A DNA stretch of 50,311 nt from Candidatus Bathyarchaeota archaeon (lineage in GTDB: Archaea > Thermoproteota > Bathyarchaeia > 40CM-2-53-6): contig VBBN01000003.1 of assembly GCA_005888735.1 (NCBI GenBank), positions 1-50,311 of the forward strand, read 5' to 3'. The notes under the pieces are model-generated. The model was not told the origin of the DNA. It did no database searches and saw only the letters and a list, made by a program, of their open reading frames with translations. The translations under genes and the position numbers were made by a program. Positions 1 through 9,020 of the stretch are shown here, one piece after another. The first letter of the stretch is position 1; each line of letters starts with the position of its first letter.

Positions 1-1
1 A

Positions 2-280
2 AGCCTCGGAATCGAGAAGCTCAGACAAATCTACGCCAATGCCAAACTGTCAATCAGACCCAGGACCCGCGTTAGCAAGATCGAAGAGATGAAGGAAACG
101 GTCCGAGCGATGGGTCTCCAGCCTGAACAGGTTCTCAACAGCGAAGCTCTCACGAACCCCGCCGCAACATACGTCGGTCAAGAACCTCTCCTAGACCACC
201 AAGCTCAAGTCCTCAGCAAGAAGTTGAGAGAACTCATTGAAGCCACTGCCAGTGGGTCAAATGCACTCCGCGGGGATTGA
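2..280 (+). CDS. Partial: C-terminal end of a probable integrase-like protein
   Basis: The frame is open from the left edge, so this is the 3' end of a longer gene; about 92 codons are visible. It is basic and mostly helical, and includes the stretch RTRVSKIEEMKETVRAMGLQ. I do not recognise it with certainty. Its TGA stop (278-280) overlaps the first bases of the tRNA-3'-end-like repeat at 279-298, and an integrase N-terminal remnant follows. From that context it is probably the tail of a tyrosine recombinase of an integrated element. The catalytic part would lie to the left of the window. It could instead be an unrelated helical protein. Confidence 0.5.
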   Translation, partial: SLGIEKLRQIYANAKLSIRPRTRVSKIEEMKETVRAMGLQPEQVLNSEALTNPAATYVGQEPLLDHQAQVLSKKLRELIEATASGSNALRGD

Positions 281-298
281 ATCCGGGCGGGCCCACCA
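279..298 (+). repeat. tRNA-3'-end-like attachment site, copy A
   Basis: The 20-base core GAATCCGGGCGGGCCCACCA reads as the T-loop end, T-stem 3' strand, acceptor 3' strand, discriminator A and CCA of a tRNA whose 5' end would be GGGCCCG. No 5' tRNA half precedes it. Related copies lie at 2764, 6475, 9701, 10679 and 13977. It is best explained as an integrase attachment-site scar. Confidence 0.7.
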
Positions 299-420
299 CA
301 AGAATTCAGCGAATCCTTTTTGGTTAGACATGACACAGTACTGCTGCGGCGTTGACGAAGCCTACCCGAGCCCTCAGCCGAAACTGAGCTACTACTACCT
401 GGCACACTGGACGCACTTAA
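299..420 (+). pseudogene. Integrase N-terminal remnant after att copy A
   Basis: The bases after att copy A (AGAATTCAGCGAATCCTTTT and onward to about 342) are nearly identical to those after copy E at 10695. The frame reads through PQPKLSYYYL, which matches the better-preserved remnants at 7666 and 10748. Homology then stops. The rest of the gap to 571 shows no further recognisable gene. This is a decayed fragment with no catalytic region. Confidence 0.55.
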
Positions 421-571
421 CACATTCTGCGAGGTGGAATGACGCTCCAACTCTGGGACCCGGCGCAAGGCCTTCATCTAAACCTCCTCGTGTACAAGAT
501 GTTGTACTGCTGGTTCAACAACATAGTTTATCCTGACACTCGATGAATAGTAGGCCTAGAAGTGTAGTCCC

Positions 572-2212
572 ATGAAAGCCTATTCGACCGGAAGATTCGT
601 CACTCTATTAGCCGCCTCAATCATTATCGCCCTAGCCCTAGCATACAGCGTCACAACCTTAGTCCCCTCCATTAACCCCTCCCACGGTCCAAGTTACGCG
701 CTCAGCACAACCCCCTCATCCCTCCAAGTCACGCCCGGCGCTGCCGGGTCCTACACTCTCAAACTAACAAGCCAATTCGGCTTCTCAGGACTGCTGAAAC
801 TAGCTGCCAGAGTTCCGAACGCGCCTAACAGTCTAGCGGTCAGCCTCGCCCCTTCAGAATTACAACTGTCGGCCGGCGGAAGCGTCAGTACAACGCTCAA
901 CGTAGCCACAAACCCCGTAACACCAGCCGGCACGTACTCAATAGCCATAGACGAGACCAGCGGACTTCTATCCCATACTGACACGGTGAGTGTGAACGTC
1001 GTCGGATTCAGCGTCTCAGCCAACCCGGCCTTACTGATCTTCCGACCAAACGCAACCGGTACGTCCACCATCAGCATCACAAGCGTCAATGGCTTCAGTG
1101 GCCAGGTCAACCTATTTGCATCCAGTTCGGCTTCTGGTCCAACAGTCAGCGTCGGCCCGAACACGCTCTTCGTACCAGAGAACAGGACTGTAACTTCCAC
1201 TTTGACAGTTCAATCATCTGCCCAGGGAAGGTTCGACGTGACAGTAACTGTGATCGGTGACCAGTTCTACCAGTCCGTATCGCTACCTGTCGCCGCCACT
1301 TCCTCGACCTCGATCAGCGGAGACTTTAGGATAACCGTGATTCCCAGATCTTTCGACATAAACCCTGGAAACTTCAGAAATGTCATCGTCGAGGTTAATA
1401 GCATCGGGGACTGCGGATGCCTCGTAACCATATCCGCCTCAACCTCGGCCAGTTTCGCCTACGGAATCGGCCCCTACATAGTCCAAGTCCCCGTCGGAGG
1501 CTCAGCCAACTCAACCTTGACGCTCTCAGCAAACCCTGGCGCGGCTCTCGGAATCTACACGGTCACAGTAACTGGGACGAGCCTCTCGATAGCTCACTCC
1601 GCACAGTTGATCGCGACCGTCACGACAGCGCCGGTTCCAGATATGGAACTCACCGCAAATCCCTTGTTCGTCACCGTAGCTCAAGGCGCGTCTAGCACTG
1701 CAAGCATCACAGTCGCGAGCATCGCAGGATTCTCAGGCACCGTCTATCTGACAGGTTCAGTCTACGGGGTAAACAGTAACGCCATAGCAATCAATTTCAA
1801 CCCAACAAGCGTAACGCTAGCGCCCAATGGAACCGCCACCTCAAACCTCACCATCGCCGCCTCCGCGTCCGCCTCCTTACTAGGCTACAACTTTACGGTA
1901 ACGGGAACCAGTGGAACCCTGACGAGAGGAGTCTACGGAAACATCATAGTGATTGCGCCGCCCGCAGGAATGGCACCATTAGCAGTCCAAGAACCCGCAT
2001 CGAGTAGCGTTCTGACAGGCGGATTGATAGGCCAAGTGTTGGCGGCAAGTGTGCTAGTAGTCGAGGCTGTTTCACCCCTAAGCATCGTTGGCCTTGCCAC
2101 TGCTGTGTTGGCGTGCGCAGCCCGGCCGGACCGGCTGAAATCTTCCTTCCCACAAGTCTTTTCTCAGAAAAATAGGGACCCGCTAGACGGGATAGCAAGA
2201 GTTCGAATGTGA
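572..2212 (+). CDS. Surface protein with four Ig-like repeats, anchored at both ends
   Basis: A 546-aa protein. Residues about 9-31 form a signal peptide or membrane anchor. Four tandem beta-sandwich repeats of roughly 90-110 residues follow, each opening with an 'xNPxxxxVxxGxSxTxxIxVxSxxGFSG' pattern (for example SITSVNGFSGQVNLFA and SITVASIAGFSGTVYLTG). A hydrophobic segment near residues 480-515 is followed by a short charged tail. This layout fits an extracytoplasmic adhesion or S-layer-associated protein; the ligand is unknown. A helix-turn-helix membrane regulator begins 25 nt downstream on the same strand and may be co-transcribed. No enzymatic motif is visible. Confidence 0.75.
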   Translation: MKAYSTGRFVTLLAASIIIALALAYSVTTLVPSINPSHGPSYALSTTPSSLQVTPGAAGSYTLKLTSQFGFSGLLKLAARVPNAPNSLAVSLAPSELQLSAGGSVSTTLNVATNPVTPAGTYSIAIDETSGLLSHTDTVSVNVVGFSVSANPALLIFRPNATGTSTISITSVNGFSGQVNLFASSSASGPTVSVGPNTLFVPENRTVTSTLTVQSSAQGRFDVTVTVIGDQFYQSVSLPVAATSSTSISGDFRITVIPRSFDINPGNFRNVIVEVNSIGDCGCLVTISASTSASFAYGIGPYIVQVPVGGSANSTLTLSANPGAALGIYTVTVTGTSLSIAHSAQLIATVTTAPVPDMELTANPLFVTVAQGASSTASITVASIAGFSGTVYLTGSVYGVNSNAIAINFNPTSVTLAPNGTATSNLTIAASASASLLGYNFTVTGTSGTLTRGVYGNIIVIAPPAGMAPLAVQEPASSSVLTGGLIGQVLAASVLVVEAVSPLSIVGLATAVLACAARPDRLKSSFPQVFSQKNRDPLDGIARVRM

Positions 2213-2237
2213 CTCGGCCTGGCCTAGCGGGGAACCG

Positions 2238-2678
2238 ATGACGAAGACCGAGCCAGAAGACTTGGACGTTGCGGTAGCAGGCGAGTACAATACCCTACGA
2301 GTCTACGTTCTAATGCTGAAGGCCAAGTCATCCTCAGCCCGTGACGTTCAGGAAAAGCTTGGATTCTCCAGCCCGGCACTCGCACAACATCACCTGGAAA
2401 AGCTGAGAAAATATGATCTCGTCACTAAAGACTACGATGGAACATACCGCGTCAGATCCAGCAGTTTCGGCATACTCAAGCTCTACGTACGAACGGGCAA
2501 GTGGATCATCCCGCGAACATTCTTCTTCATCATAATATTCGCCGTCCTAACCGCCAGCTTCCTCCCGATAGCTCCTCAACAGCCCTACTATCTCCTCGTC
2601 GCAGTCGTCGCCATGATCGGCCTCACCATAGCCGTCTACGAGACCTTCCGCTCCTACAGAGTCTTACCTCCAACCTAG
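2238..2678 (+). CDS. Membrane-anchored winged-helix regulator
   Basis: A 146-aa protein. Residues about 15-70 look like an archaeal winged helix (ALAQHHLEKLRKYDLVTK is the recognition-helix and wing region). Two membrane segments follow at about 93-112 and 118-138. This resembles archaeal HTH proteins with C-terminal transmembrane hairpins that sense envelope signals. It starts 25 nt after the Ig-repeat surface protein, so it may control that gene or respond to the cell surface. The ATG at 2238 is the natural start because the helix-turn-helix begins soon after it. Confidence 0.7.
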   Translation: MTKTEPEDLDVAVAGEYNTLRVYVLMLKAKSSSARDVQEKLGFSSPALAQHHLEKLRKYDLVTKDYDGTYRVRSSSFGILKLYVRTGKWIIPRTFFFIIIFAVLTASFLPIAPQQPYYLLVAVVAMIGLTIAVYETFRSYRVLPPT

Positions 2679-3032
2679 GAGGGACTCGAACCGTCACCAT
2701 GGGCTACAAGGATCGATTATCCGTTGATTTCTTGGGCCAAAAAGTTCGCTTCCAGGGAGTGGCGAATCCGGGCGGGCCCACCATCACATGTGCGCACTTT
2801 GCATAACCCTGGGCCATTGCAGCCAATGATAGTGACGGAAGTTGGGTGTTCCGCGTCTGAATCGTCCCCGGCGCATACTCATGGCTCGATGTCTGGGTCG
2901 TGGAGCACTCGTTAAAATCTCTGAGTTGGGCACGGGCGAACAGGTAGCGCAAAAGATAGCCAAGGATTGTTTTTGGTAGATGATAGGTTGTATTACATTG
3001 TAATGCTTTCATGTTCTCTTGTACACGGGCTG
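2679..3032. other. Non-coding stretch containing att copy B
   Basis: About 350 bases without a supportable gene. It contains att-like copy B (2764-2783), preceded by GGC instead of a tRNA T-loop. Beyond that I see only AT-rich sequence leading to the promoter of the phosphatase gene. Confidence 0.5.
2764..2783 (+). repeat. tRNA-3'-end-like attachment site, copy B
   Basis: Exact copy of GAATCCGGGCGGGCCCACCA. There is no tRNA body upstream and no recognisable integrase remnant downstream, so it looks like a solo scar. Confidence 0.7.
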
Positions 3033-3039
3033 AATATAT
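3033..3039 (+). promoter_or_regulatory. TATA box of the metallophosphatase gene
   Basis: AATATAT lies about 25 bases before the GTG at 3058. This fits an archaeal TATA box driving a leaderless or near-leaderless transcript. Confidence 0.45.
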
Positions 3040-3057
3040 GGTAAGAATCATGATACG

Positions 3058-4794
3058 GTGGCAGAGACCTTTGTGGGGCCCAGGGCAAAGATGAAGAGAG
3101 CAGCACTTCAAGCAATTATCTTAGGTCTGACTGCGTCACTGATTCTACAAGTTTCACTCTCTAATACGATACCGGTGCAAGCAGCAACGGGTACTAGCTT
3201 CTACTTCGCGGCAGCAGGCGACATAGGATCCGTAACCTCCGGCAACGGACTTGCAACCCTCAACAACCTGAGCGCTAGCGGAACAAGCTTCCTACTCGCA
3301 CTGGGCGACCTCAGCTATAGCCGAGCTCTCACGGGCGACGAGTGGTGCAGCGAGTTCAAGAGCAGATACAACAACATCGAGATCATCGACGGAAACCACG
3401 ATACCGGAGAACAACCGGTCAACGATACGAGCGCCACCCGAAGCTATGAGAAATTCGTCGCGAACTGCCCGTTTGTCTCTCCTTCCCCAGACGGAGCAAC
3501 GTTCGGCCCAGGCACTTGCACGGTCTCCCCTTCATGCTATGGAAGGGAATACTACTTCGACTACCCTAGTGCAAATCCCTTGGCACGGTTCATACTGATC
3601 TCCCCGAGCGTCCTCAACATCACAGGAGCCTGCGGTACCGAGTGCAACCTCGTATCAGGATCCCTCTGTAACCCGCAGAACCAGGCCTCTAAGGATTGCT
3701 GGCCATACGCCAAGAATGATCCGCACTACGTCTGGACCGCGAACGCCATAGACAATGCCAGACAGGCCGGGACCAAATGGGTCATCGTGGGAATGCACAA
3801 ACCATGCATCAGTGCTGGCGAGGAGAACTGTATCGTCGGCTCTGACCTCTTTAACCTACTGGTGTCGAAGAAGGTTGACCTGGTACTCGAAGGACACGAC
3901 CACTCTTACCAAAGGAGCAAGCAACTAGCCCTCAACCCTAGCTCATGCCCGATATTTCCTGTTAATGTAAACACCTTCGTGGATTACAACTCAGGCTGCG
4001 TCGTGGACGACGGTTCCCATGGCAACTACGCGGCAGGTGCTGGGACAACGGTGATGATCGTCGGCACCGGGGGATCAGGATATTTCAGCGTCAACGACCC
4101 AACGGTGCATCCGCAGAACGCGGCTGAGGCCCCATACTTCGTCTCACTGATGGGAAGCAACACTCCCGGTAACGGACATGGGTTCGCACAATACACTGTG
4201 TCAACAGATAGTATTCAAGTCCAAACATACTTCTCAGGGTCGTTCTCTGACTCGTTCAGCATAACACAGCCTCCGCCCCCGTTGTCGACAAGCTTCACTT
4301 ACTCTCCATCAGAGCCGACCAGTGGGCAGACTGTCTCTTTCACCGGTACCGCGACGGGAGGAACCCCGCCATACAATTTCAGCTGGAACTTCGGCGACTC
4401 TGCATCGGCAACCGGGGGTTCTGCAACTCACGTCTACAGGGCAGCCGGATCGTATAGCGTGATTCTAACAGTTAAGGACTCGTCGATGCGGACCGGTCAT
4501 TCGTATCAAACAATAACCGTGATCGCTCCGCTCACATCCAGCTTCACCTATGCGCCGACTAACCCTGGCCCTCTAACGGTGATCACTTTTTCAGGAGCTG
4601 GGCAGGGAGGATTTGCACCCTACGGTTTCAGGTGGGACTTCGGGGACGGTTCAACGGGGACTGGTGCCTCGGTGAGCCATTCCTACCTGCTCCCTGGAAG
4701 CTACGCTGTCACATTGACGGTCACCGACGCGAGAGGCCAGACGGCGAGATCTTCTAAGGTCGTAAACGTGAACCTTCCGCTACCCGGGATCTAG
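3058..4794 (+). CDS. Secreted metallophosphatase with two PKD domains
   Basis: A 578-aa exported protein. A signal peptide spans residues about 12-42. A calcineurin-like metallophosphoesterase domain covers about 45-400, with motifs AAGDIGS, ALGDLSYS, DGNHDT, GMHKPC and EGHDHSYQRS supplying the metal ligands. Two PKD beta-sandwich domains follow at about 403-485 and 490-572, each with an 'SWNFGDS' or 'RWDFGDGS' signature. This is probably an extracellular phosphatase or phosphodiesterase tethered through the PKD domains; the substrate is unknown. The GTG at 3058 fits the TATA box, but ATG 3091, just before the signal peptide, is a good alternative start. Confidence 0.85.
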   Translation: MAETFVGPRAKMKRAALQAIILGLTASLILQVSLSNTIPVQAATGTSFYFAAAGDIGSVTSGNGLATLNNLSASGTSFLLALGDLSYSRALTGDEWCSEFKSRYNNIEIIDGNHDTGEQPVNDTSATRSYEKFVANCPFVSPSPDGATFGPGTCTVSPSCYGREYYFDYPSANPLARFILISPSVLNITGACGTECNLVSGSLCNPQNQASKDCWPYAKNDPHYVWTANAIDNARQAGTKWVIVGMHKPCISAGEENCIVGSDLFNLLVSKKVDLVLEGHDHSYQRSKQLALNPSSCPIFPVNVNTFVDYNSGCVVDDGSHGNYAAGAGTTVMIVGTGGSGYFSVNDPTVHPQNAAEAPYFVSLMGSNTPGNGHGFAQYTVSTDSIQVQTYFSGSFSDSFSITQPPPPLSTSFTYSPSEPTSGQTVSFTGTATGGTPPYNFSWNFGDSASATGGSATHVYRAAGSYSVILTVKDSSMRTGHSYQTITVIAPLTSSFTYAPTNPGPLTVITFSGAGQGGFAPYGFRWDFGDGSTGTGASVSHSYLLPGSYAVTLTVTDARGQTARSSKVVNVNLPLPGI

Positions 4795-5072
4795 CGCTCC
4801 TACCATTAGGACTAGAGCGCATGAACCCTCGGGGACGCTTTTCCCCTCGCGATCCCAGACTTAGGGACTGCAACGACCACACAAAATCTAGTCCGTCGAG
4901 ATTCTAAGACCCGTTGGGATCGGGAAGGGCGACTCCTTCCTCATGACCTCAATAGATCATCAGATAGTCATAGAAAGCGGGATACGTCTCGCCGGAAGAA
5001 AAACTGAAACGCGAAAGTGAAGGGTCGATGGTGCCATTAGGGAATCAGAAGCCCGATGGTTACTGAATAACG
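4795..5072. other. Intergenic region, no recognised gene
   Basis: About 280 bases with several short inverted repeats, such as CTCGGGGACG followed by CCCCTCGCGA. I see no convincing coding region, tRNA or mobile-element end. Confidence 0.4.
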
Positions 5073-5348
5073 GTGAGGCAGGCAAGTCACATGTGCTACC
5101 AGCCTAGCACTTCTCTTCGCTCGGGCACAGACAAACGATTCCTTCTGATACTAAGTGTTCTCAAACTCACCGTCATTGCAGGGCTCGCAATTCAGATTTG
5201 GCTTCGTGGCGACCCTTGGTTTGCTCTCATCTTCTTCGCTGCCTTCTCCGCGCTCTATGCCTTTTGCAGCTGTGAGGCATCATGCCACAGCGTGTCCGGG
5301 AGCAAGTGTCACCCTCCATCCAAGAGGGCTTGCAGAGATGGTGGGTAG
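5073..5348 (+). CDS. Small Cys-rich membrane protein, hypothetical
   Basis: A 91-aa reading frame with two hydrophobic segments (about residues 23-43 and 48-66), then a short cysteine-rich tail (CSCEASC). I do not recognise it. It lies in an eroded stretch next to a truncated hydrolase, so it may be a remnant rather than a working gene. Two overlapping frames (5155-5361 and 5282-5605) are no more convincing. Confidence 0.25.
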   Translation: MRQASHMCYQPSTSLRSGTDKRFLLILSVLKLTVIAGLAIQIWLRGDPWFALIFFAAFSALYAFCSCEASCHSVSGSKCHPPSKRACRDGG

Positions 5349-5623
5349 AAGGAACTGCTAGAACCGAACTGAAAGACCTGACACCGAAACAGATTGACAG
5401 ACTCTACGACGAGCTCCTCCTGCGGTTCGGAACTATCCAATTATCCCGCTTCCAGACGCTTCCCGAGGTTGGGCTCATTACCAGGGCTGAGGCCTTAGAG
5501 GACCGTAGTCGTTTCAATGTGGTGCTATATGGGAGAGACCTAGCAATGCAACGCGGAATCAAGCGACCTTGGAGACAAAGACCTAGTTTCAAAGCAATTC
5601 TATGAGGGTCTTGGGCCCAAAAA

Positions 5624-6298
5624 AGTGTCAGAGGCTTCGGCAAGTCTGATCGTCCGAAGGAGAAATTCTCCGATTATAGGGATCTGAACTCATTGCTAAG
5701 ACATCTCGGAGTGGGGAAGGCATGTCTTCTCGGTATCTCGAACGGCGGCAGAATTGCTCTAGACTTCGTCTCCATACATCCAGAGATGGTCGAAGCATTA
5801 GTCTTGGTTGGAACCGGCGTTCGAGGCTACCAGATCTCGGGACCCGATGAGGAGAAGGAGTGGGACGAGTTCGACGCCAGGGTCATGGCCAAGGGAGCGA
5901 CGAAGGAGAAGGCGATCAAGGAGAAGCAATTGAAGGATGCTGTGACAATAAACGTGGACCTCTGGGCGTCAGCTCAATCACCTGAATCAAGAGAACGCAT
6001 CTTCAAGATCGCGATGGACAACTCTAACGCGTTAGTTGAACCGCCATGGGGAAAGCTCCAAGTCTCTCCTCAACCACCCGCTTTTGCGCGGCTCGGAGAC
6101 ATCAAGATTCCTACCCTCCTGATCATAGGGGACAAAGACGTTTCGGGGACAATGGTGACCAAACGGCTAAGCTCGATAATCCCCGGCTCCAAAATGGTGC
6201 TCCTCGAAGGGGCTGATCATATAGTCAACATGTCCAAACCAAGGGAATTCGATCGAACAGTTCTAGAATTCTTGGACGCAGTAATTAGACAGGTCTGA
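5624..6298 (+). pseudogene. 5'-truncated alpha/beta hydrolase
   Basis: The frame joins the family at SVRGFGKSDRPKEKFSDYRD, the segment after strand beta-4, and continues to 6298. The catalytic triad is present: Ser in the nucleophile elbow GISNGG, Asp in IIGDKD and His in EGADHIV. The first 60 or so residues of a normal alpha/beta hydrolase, with the oxyanion-hole HG motif, are absent. An in-frame TGA at 5603-5605 precedes the homologous part, and other frames upstream do not encode the missing part. The gene was probably cut by a deletion or integration event. A shorter product from TTG 5693 is possible but would lack the core sheet. Confidence 0.7.
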
Positions 6299-6474
6299 GT
6301 AAGGACCGTATTCGCATGGAATCCGAACGGTCTCCTCGCATTTACTGTTGGCGCGCCCAACCATGCGTATACTAATGGGACATTGCTGGATTTACCTCGG
6401 AAATCGCGAGTTTCAAGAAGAAAAAGGGGAGCAGTCCGATTTCCCGTGTTTTCAAAATTCACGTCTAGCCGCTC

Positions 6475-6494
6475 GAATCCGGGCGGGCCCACCA
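6475..6494 (+). repeat. tRNA-3'-end-like attachment site, copy C
   Basis: Exact copy of the 20-base core, here preceded by CTC so that it reads CTCGAATCC, the closest of all copies to a genuine tRNA T-loop. It is followed by the same flank as copies A and E. Confidence 0.7.
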
Positions 6495-6551
6495 AAAAAT
6501 TTTCAGCGAATCCTCTTGGTCTAGCCAGACCACTATACTCGCTAAGACAGG

Positions 6552-6602
6552 TTCGAAGGAAGCGGCGAACTTCATGCTCGATATTGTGACCCGGATAGAG
6601 CA
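6552..6602 (+). pseudogene. Integrase N-terminal scrap with internal deletion
   Basis: The frame at 6552 reads SKEAANFMLDIVTRIEQ. It aligns with SKEPANFVLEVVSNMEK of the remnant at 10748-10990. Roughly 190 bases present in that copy are missing between the att flank and this piece, so copy C is a deleted derivative. Confidence 0.6.
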
Positions 6603-6644
6603 GATTATGATCGTCTCAAATGGAAACTGATCGGTCTAATTTGC

Positions 6645-7595
6645 CTAGGCCTTCTTCATACCCGAGACAATGTACAGAGCGTCAGCACTGATAGTCGGAT
6701 CTTGACGAAGTTTCTGATCGTCCGCGAGCAAGCCCTCGATCTTTGACACGTACCCACTGTTGTACATTGATACTTTCGCATTTGAAAGACCTCCGGCAAC
6801 CACATACTTCCTGTCCTTCTCCATCCTCTCCTTGAAGTATGTCAGGTAGAATCGCAGCTCCTCTTTGACATCGTTCAGCGACCGTCTTGGATCAGAAGCT
6901 AGGTACACGTTATTCAGAATCTCCGCCTTCATGTCGACAAGTCCCGCCTCTTGGAAGATTCCTGGTAGTTTCTCGCCGATCCTGAACTCCTTTCCTTCCA
7001 GCTTCCTTATCCCTCGCAGCTGTGCTTCCCATACTTGGTCAGAGAGACGAGAGAACCGCTTATCGTTCGGATCATAGTAGATGCCCATCTTTCCCTGCTC
7101 CACGGCGACAACGTGTCCACCTGGCTTCGTGATCCTCGCCATTTCTCTGACCGCCTTCAACGGGTCATCGAGATGCATTAGCAAGCTACGACAACATGTC
7201 AGATCGGCATAGTCGTCGTCGATAGGAATCTTGTAAGCGTCACCGAGCTTGAAGGATACAACCTGAGACAGACCAACTCTCTCGGTATCTGCGATTCCCG
7301 CCTTGATTGATTTAGGATTGGAATCTACACCCAGAATCTTCGACCTTCCATCTGATAGTCTTGCGACGTAACGGGTAAAATCGCCTGTACCACACCCAAC
7401 ATCAATGACCTTCTGGCCAGGCGTAATTCCCAAGAATGACTTGTAGAGCTGATCTAACCAGGGCTTCGACCTGAGATATCGATTCCAAAGCTCTCTGCTA
7501 CGCCGCAAATATTTGACTCGGAAGGCCGACTTTGAGATACTATCCTTCCTCTCTCTCCTCCTCGTCCGGACGCCTGCTGTCTTGGCAGTCGACAA
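6645..7595 (-). CDS. Class I SAM-dependent methyltransferase
   Basis: About 316 aa. A Rossmann methyltransferase domain carries motif I VIDVGCGTGDFTRYV, an acidic residue ending strand 2 (GVDSNP), and the UbiE-like post-motif LLMHLDDPLKAVREMARI followed by KPGGHVVAVEQG. A C-terminal helical region of about 120 residues may bind the acceptor. The substrate is unknown. A TATA-like GGATAAAAGC (minus strand) near 7634-7641 places transcription start around 7608. That argues against the first possible start at 7619 and favours TTG 7595 or a later start near the conserved region. The gene stands alone between integration scars. Confidence 0.75.
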   Translation of the reverse strand: MSTAKTAGVRTRRRERKDSISKSAFRVKYLRRSRELWNRYLRSKPWLDQLYKSFLGITPGQKVIDVGCGTGDFTRYVARLSDGRSKILGVDSNPKSIKAGIADTERVGLSQVVSFKLGDAYKIPIDDDYADLTCCRSLLMHLDDPLKAVREMARITKPGGHVVAVEQGKMGIYYDPNDKRFSRLSDQVWEAQLRGIRKLEGKEFRIGEKLPGIFQEAGLVDMKAEILNNVYLASDPRRSLNDVKEELRFYLTYFKERMEKDRKYVVAGGLSNAKVSMYNSGYVSKIEGLLADDQKLRQDPTISADALYIVSGMKKA

Positions 7596-7665
7596 GTGCC
7601 GAAATCTGCAAGCGTGCAATCACGGCTTAAGCTTTTATCCAACAGTACGTCCCCGGAGAACCGGG

Positions 7666-7765
7666 TTGACTAAGCCCAAACCGAACCCTCAACCGAAACT
7701 GAGCTACTACTATCTTCTCGAGGATACGGACGTCAAGCGCTGGTACGATAACGTGGCTCGTGGGT
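7666..7765 (+). pseudogene. Integrase N-terminal remnant, copy G
   Basis: TTG at 7666 starts TKPKPNPQPKLSYYYLLEDT, followed by DVKRWYDNVARG, nearly identical to the remnant at 10748. Similarity ends at about 7765. This corresponds to the N-terminal (core-binding) part of a tyrosine recombinase and has no catalytic domain. No good att core is visible just upstream, only ACCGGG. Confidence 0.6.
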
Positions 7766-7873
7766 GGTCGTCGCCTCCTGTCTCACTGTGTGGGGCCGCA
7801 GACTATGATAGCCATCCTCTCGCGACCCGACTGATTCGAATTCCGACTCGACTCTTTTATCCCCCAGAATCAC

Positions 7874-8056
7874 ATGTTCTGTATCCTGGTTCCATTGGCG
7901 AACTTGACCCTCACTAGACTCTTTCGTAATCATTGGATAGAAGCTGCAATCATATCAACAGCAGCAGTGATCATCGTCGAGACAGTTCTGCTGATAATCA
8001 TCCTTCAAAGTCCACCACCCCCTCGGCCCCAACCCCAAGCCATACCACCACTCTAG
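7874..8056 (+). CDS. Small single-span membrane protein, hypothetical
   Basis: A 60-aa frame with one strong hydrophobic helix (about residues 22-46, AAIISTAAVIIVETVLLIII) and a proline-rich tail. I do not recognise it. It precedes the surface protein at 8100 on the same strand, separated by about 43 nt, and could be a small partner of it or chance. Confidence 0.3.
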   Translation: MFCILVPLANLTLTRLFRNHWIEAAIISTAAVIIVETVLLIIILQSPPPPRPQPQAIPPL

Positions 8057-8099
8057 AACGTGCCGAGGCGAATCTGAAAACCACCAGACATGCTTTACC

Positions 8100-9020
8100 T
8101 TGACCCTCAGAGGCCTCGTCACTCGAAAAGAACTCCTCGGGGCACTTGTCATAGTCGTCTGGGCGGAATCAGTCCTGTTAGTCACCGTCCCCGCCTCGAC
8201 AAGCCTCGCACCCTACCTATATCCACGGTACCTGTTCGGAGACTTCACATACGGCTGCCCTTCTGTTCAGGCGACAACCACCTTCAACGACTCCCTCGCC
8301 CGCTGGCTCGCCCTCAGCTGTCCCAATGGTCCAGCACTCAGTCTCATCCCCAGCACTCGCCTCTGCGGGTATAGAGAGCCAACGTGCACGACAATCTATC
8401 CAGTGTTCACGGCTCCACCCGGACTCATGGGATTATACCTGTATCCACACGGCTATCATGGGTGCCCGGACATGTCGCTTGGCTACCCCCTAGGAATGGA
8501 CCCACTGGAAAACCGCTCCGACCTAATCTACTACCACATCGACCAGCCGACGACTCTCGACTATTGTGCGGTGGTCAAGCAGACACAGCACCAAACCGAG
8601 GGATTCACTATGAAGTGGACAGCAGGTACCGGACAGCAACAACACACGGGGGGAATGACCGCTTCAGTGACCAATGCCACTGTGACCATGGGAAGGAACG
8701 CCACCCTCACATTCCAAGTTACCAATCACAACACGTTCGATGTCACGGTGAACTTTGCCAAGGGCATGACCTTCCTGACGCCGAACTATAACAGCACATT
8801 CACCGCGGTCAACTTCAACCCTCCCAACGCCACTTTGAAGCCAGGCAGCACAAGTTCAACCATTGTAACCATACAAACATCTCCCAGCCAAGTCCCTGGA
8901 AATTACGAGCTTGAGTTGGATGCCCACCCAGTCTACACCCTGCGCTTCTACGGCGATTACTCGGCAACGCCTTCATACACCGGCACTTGGGCACTTACCT
9001 ATCTGAAACTCACCCTGTGA
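8100..9020 (+). CDS. Exported protein with C-terminal Ig-like domain
   Basis: A 306-aa protein with a TTG start. A membrane or signal segment lies at about residues 12-30 (LGALVIVVWAESVLLVTVPA). An extracytoplasmic region with several cysteines (about 50-150) follows. Residues about 190-306 form an Ig-like beta domain (ASVTNATVTMGRNATLTFQV is its first strands), rich in N-glycosylation sequons such as NATV, NATLT and NST. No enzymatic motif is seen. It may be a cell-surface or copper/redox-type domain protein, but function is unknown. Confidence 0.65.
   Translation: MTLRGLVTRKELLGALVIVVWAESVLLVTVPASTSLAPYLYPRYLFGDFTYGCPSVQATTTFNDSLARWLALSCPNGPALSLIPSTRLCGYREPTCTTIYPVFTAPPGLMGLYLYPHGYHGCPDMSLGYPLGMDPLENRSDLIYYHIDQPTTLDYCAVVKQTQHQTEGFTMKWTAGTGQQQHTGGMTASVTNATVTMGRNATLTFQVTNHNTFDVTVNFAKGMTFLTPNYNSTFTAVNFNPPNATLKPGSTSSTIVTIQTSPSQVPGNYELELDAHPVYTLRFYGDYSATPSYTGTWALTYLKLTL

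Larger units (their letters stand above)
6299..6644. other. Gap with att copy C and integrase scrap
   Basis: About 345 bases without an intact gene. It carries att copy C (6475-6494). Next comes a flank similar to copies A and E (TTTTCAGCGAATCCTCTTGG), then a short integrase-like scrap at 6552-6602. Confidence 0.5.

Noticed and set aside
4980-5075. Possible IS200/IS605 right end (GAAGCCCGATGG region)
   Set aside because: It only loosely resembles such ends; no hairpin of the right shape and no transposase remnant next to it.
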